Positions 6,893 through 7,637 of a stretch of DNA of 7,637 nucleotides are shown here, piece after piece (position 1 is the stretch's first letter; every line of letters begins with the position of its first letter). The notes under the pieces are model-generated. The model was given only the letters and a program-made list of their open reading frames with translations, was not told the DNA's origin and did not search any database. The stretch is from an uncultured Bacillota bacterium. GTDB taxonomy: Bacteria > Bacillota_I > Bacilli_A > Erysipelotrichales > Erysipelotrichaceae. A program made the position numbers and the translations under genes. The stretch spans positions 1-7,637 of the forward strand of contig CAMOMM010000040.1 of assembly GCA_946619805.1 (NCBI GenBank), in the 5' to 3' direction.

Positions 6893-7637
6893 CTAACTGT
6901 AGATTCTGTCGAGCTTGCTGATGCAGTCAAACAGGAATCCAATGAACTTCTCTCTGTCAGCATCAACCAGTACTGTCTTAGGGTTTTTCAGTTCTCCCTG
7001 GTATCCTCTGGTATCCACTACTGTCATCCCGCGGCAGTATCTGCCATCGGTTTCGATGTATACCTCATATTCTTCGGCTTTGAAGAATTCCGGGTGAACC
7101 AGCCAGGTTACCGGAACGGCATCGAAGATGGCGGTTCTGTCCCAGCCGTTTCTGATGGCATAGCCCTGATAGAATTTCATCAGGTCATAGACAAAGCGGG
7201 AAACCTTGCCGCCTTCGGCAAACTTTTCTGTTTCAGTAAGCAGAATGCTGGCAGCATAGCAGACTTCCAGTGGAGCCATGACGACCTTGACACCTGAATC
7301 AAAGACGATCCTGGCGGCATCCGGATCATGGTAGATATTGAACTCGGCCTTGATCAGGGTATTGCCTCTGTTTACTCCACCGCCCATGATGGCGATGCAG
7401 TCGATCTTTTCTGCTAATTCAGGATAGGTCTTCAAGAACAGTCCCATGTTGGTCAATGGTCCTATGCATACCATCGTGACCTTTTCCTGGGCTTCCATCA
7501 GAGTCTTCTTCATGAACTCAATGGCATGCATGCCGGTAGGCTTACTGTGCGGTTCCGGGATTTGTGGACCATCCATGCCTGTTGCACCGTGTGCCTGCGG
7601 CTGGACATCCAGTTCCTTGACCAATGGAGTGGAATAC
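6893..7637 (-). CDS. Inosine-uridine type nucleoside hydrolase, N-terminus beyond window
   Basis: Hydrolyses the N-glycosidic bond of ribonucleosides to give base and ribose (nucleoside salvage), presumably cytosolic. The window holds 247 C-terminal residues; the usual ~310 implies about 65 are missing, including the DxDxxxDD calcium site. The frame stays open to the edge. A TTG at 7624 falls inside the conserved region and is not the start. Visible motifs: HGATGMDG, IGPLTN, IMGGGVNRGN followed by AEFN (ribose-binding Glu and Asn) and DPDAA, then PLEVC. Near the C-terminus, where the family usually has HD, this protein reads IFDAVPV: the calcium-binding Asp (7121-7123) is kept but the preceding His is Phe (7124-7126). 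The family call is firm; base specificity cannot be read from the sequence. It is followed directly by a terminator, so it ends its transcription unit. Confidence 0.92.
   Translation of the reverse strand, partial: YSTPLVKELDVQPQAHGATGMDGPQIPEPHSKPTGMHAIEFMKKTLMEAQEKVTMVCIGPLTNMGLFLKTYPELAEKIDCIAIMGGGVNRGNTLIKAEFNIYHDPDAARIVFDSGVKVVMAPLEVCYAASILLTETEKFAEGGKVSRFVYDLMKFYQGYAIRNGWDRTAIFDAVPVTWLVHPEFFKAEEYEVYIETDGRYCRGMTVVDTRGYQGELKNPKTVLVDADREKFIGFLFDCISKLDRIYS

Noticed and set aside
1..7637. CRISPR arrays, tRNA/rRNA genes, insertion sequences, phage or toxin-antitoxin genes
   Set aside because: No regular direct repeats, cloverleaf-like sequences, transposase motifs or long terminal inverted repeats were seen on either strand.

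Overview
The window reads as a piece of a low-to-middle GC Gram-positive (Bacillota) genome, probably a gut- or host-associated fermenter. Three successive genes encode lipoproteins with Gram-positive style signal peptides and lipoboxes. Ribosome binding sites are strong AGGAG/AGGAGG types, and the best promoter is a clear sigma-A type with an extended -10. The family (for example Erysipelotrichales versus another Bacillota group) cannot be fixed from the sequence alone. All six genes lie on the minus strand, so transcription runs from the right edge to the left edge.

Right part (7637 to 5285): a nucleoside hydrolase lacking its N-terminus at the window edge is closed by a good intrinsic terminator. 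It is followed by a tightly coupled pair: an RmlD-type sugar-nucleotide reductase/epimerase (SDR) and a ribulose-phosphate/allulose-6-phosphate 3-epimerase family protein, with 1 base between stop and start.

Left part (5217 to 1): a starch-use operon. A promoter (TTAACA, 16 bp, TATCAT with TG extension) lies just downstream of a LacI/CcpA-type AAAACGTTTT palindrome. It drives a 320-residue lipoprotein whose C-terminus looks like a SusE/SusF or X25-type starch-binding domain. An intrinsic terminator and a second short hairpin follow, then an AmyE-like (GH13_28) alpha-amylase lipoprotein. Twelve bases further on comes a type I pullulanase lipoprotein (CBM41, CBM48, GH13_14) that runs off the left edge.

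Inferred working of the operon: the binding lipoprotein holds starch at the cell surface, the amylase cuts alpha-1,4 links and the pullulanase cuts alpha-1,6 branch points, all tethered to the outer face of the membrane. The internal terminator suggests the binding protein is made in excess over the two enzymes. No transporter or regulator is inside the window. The most novel item is the binding lipoprotein, whose N-terminal two thirds I do not recognise.
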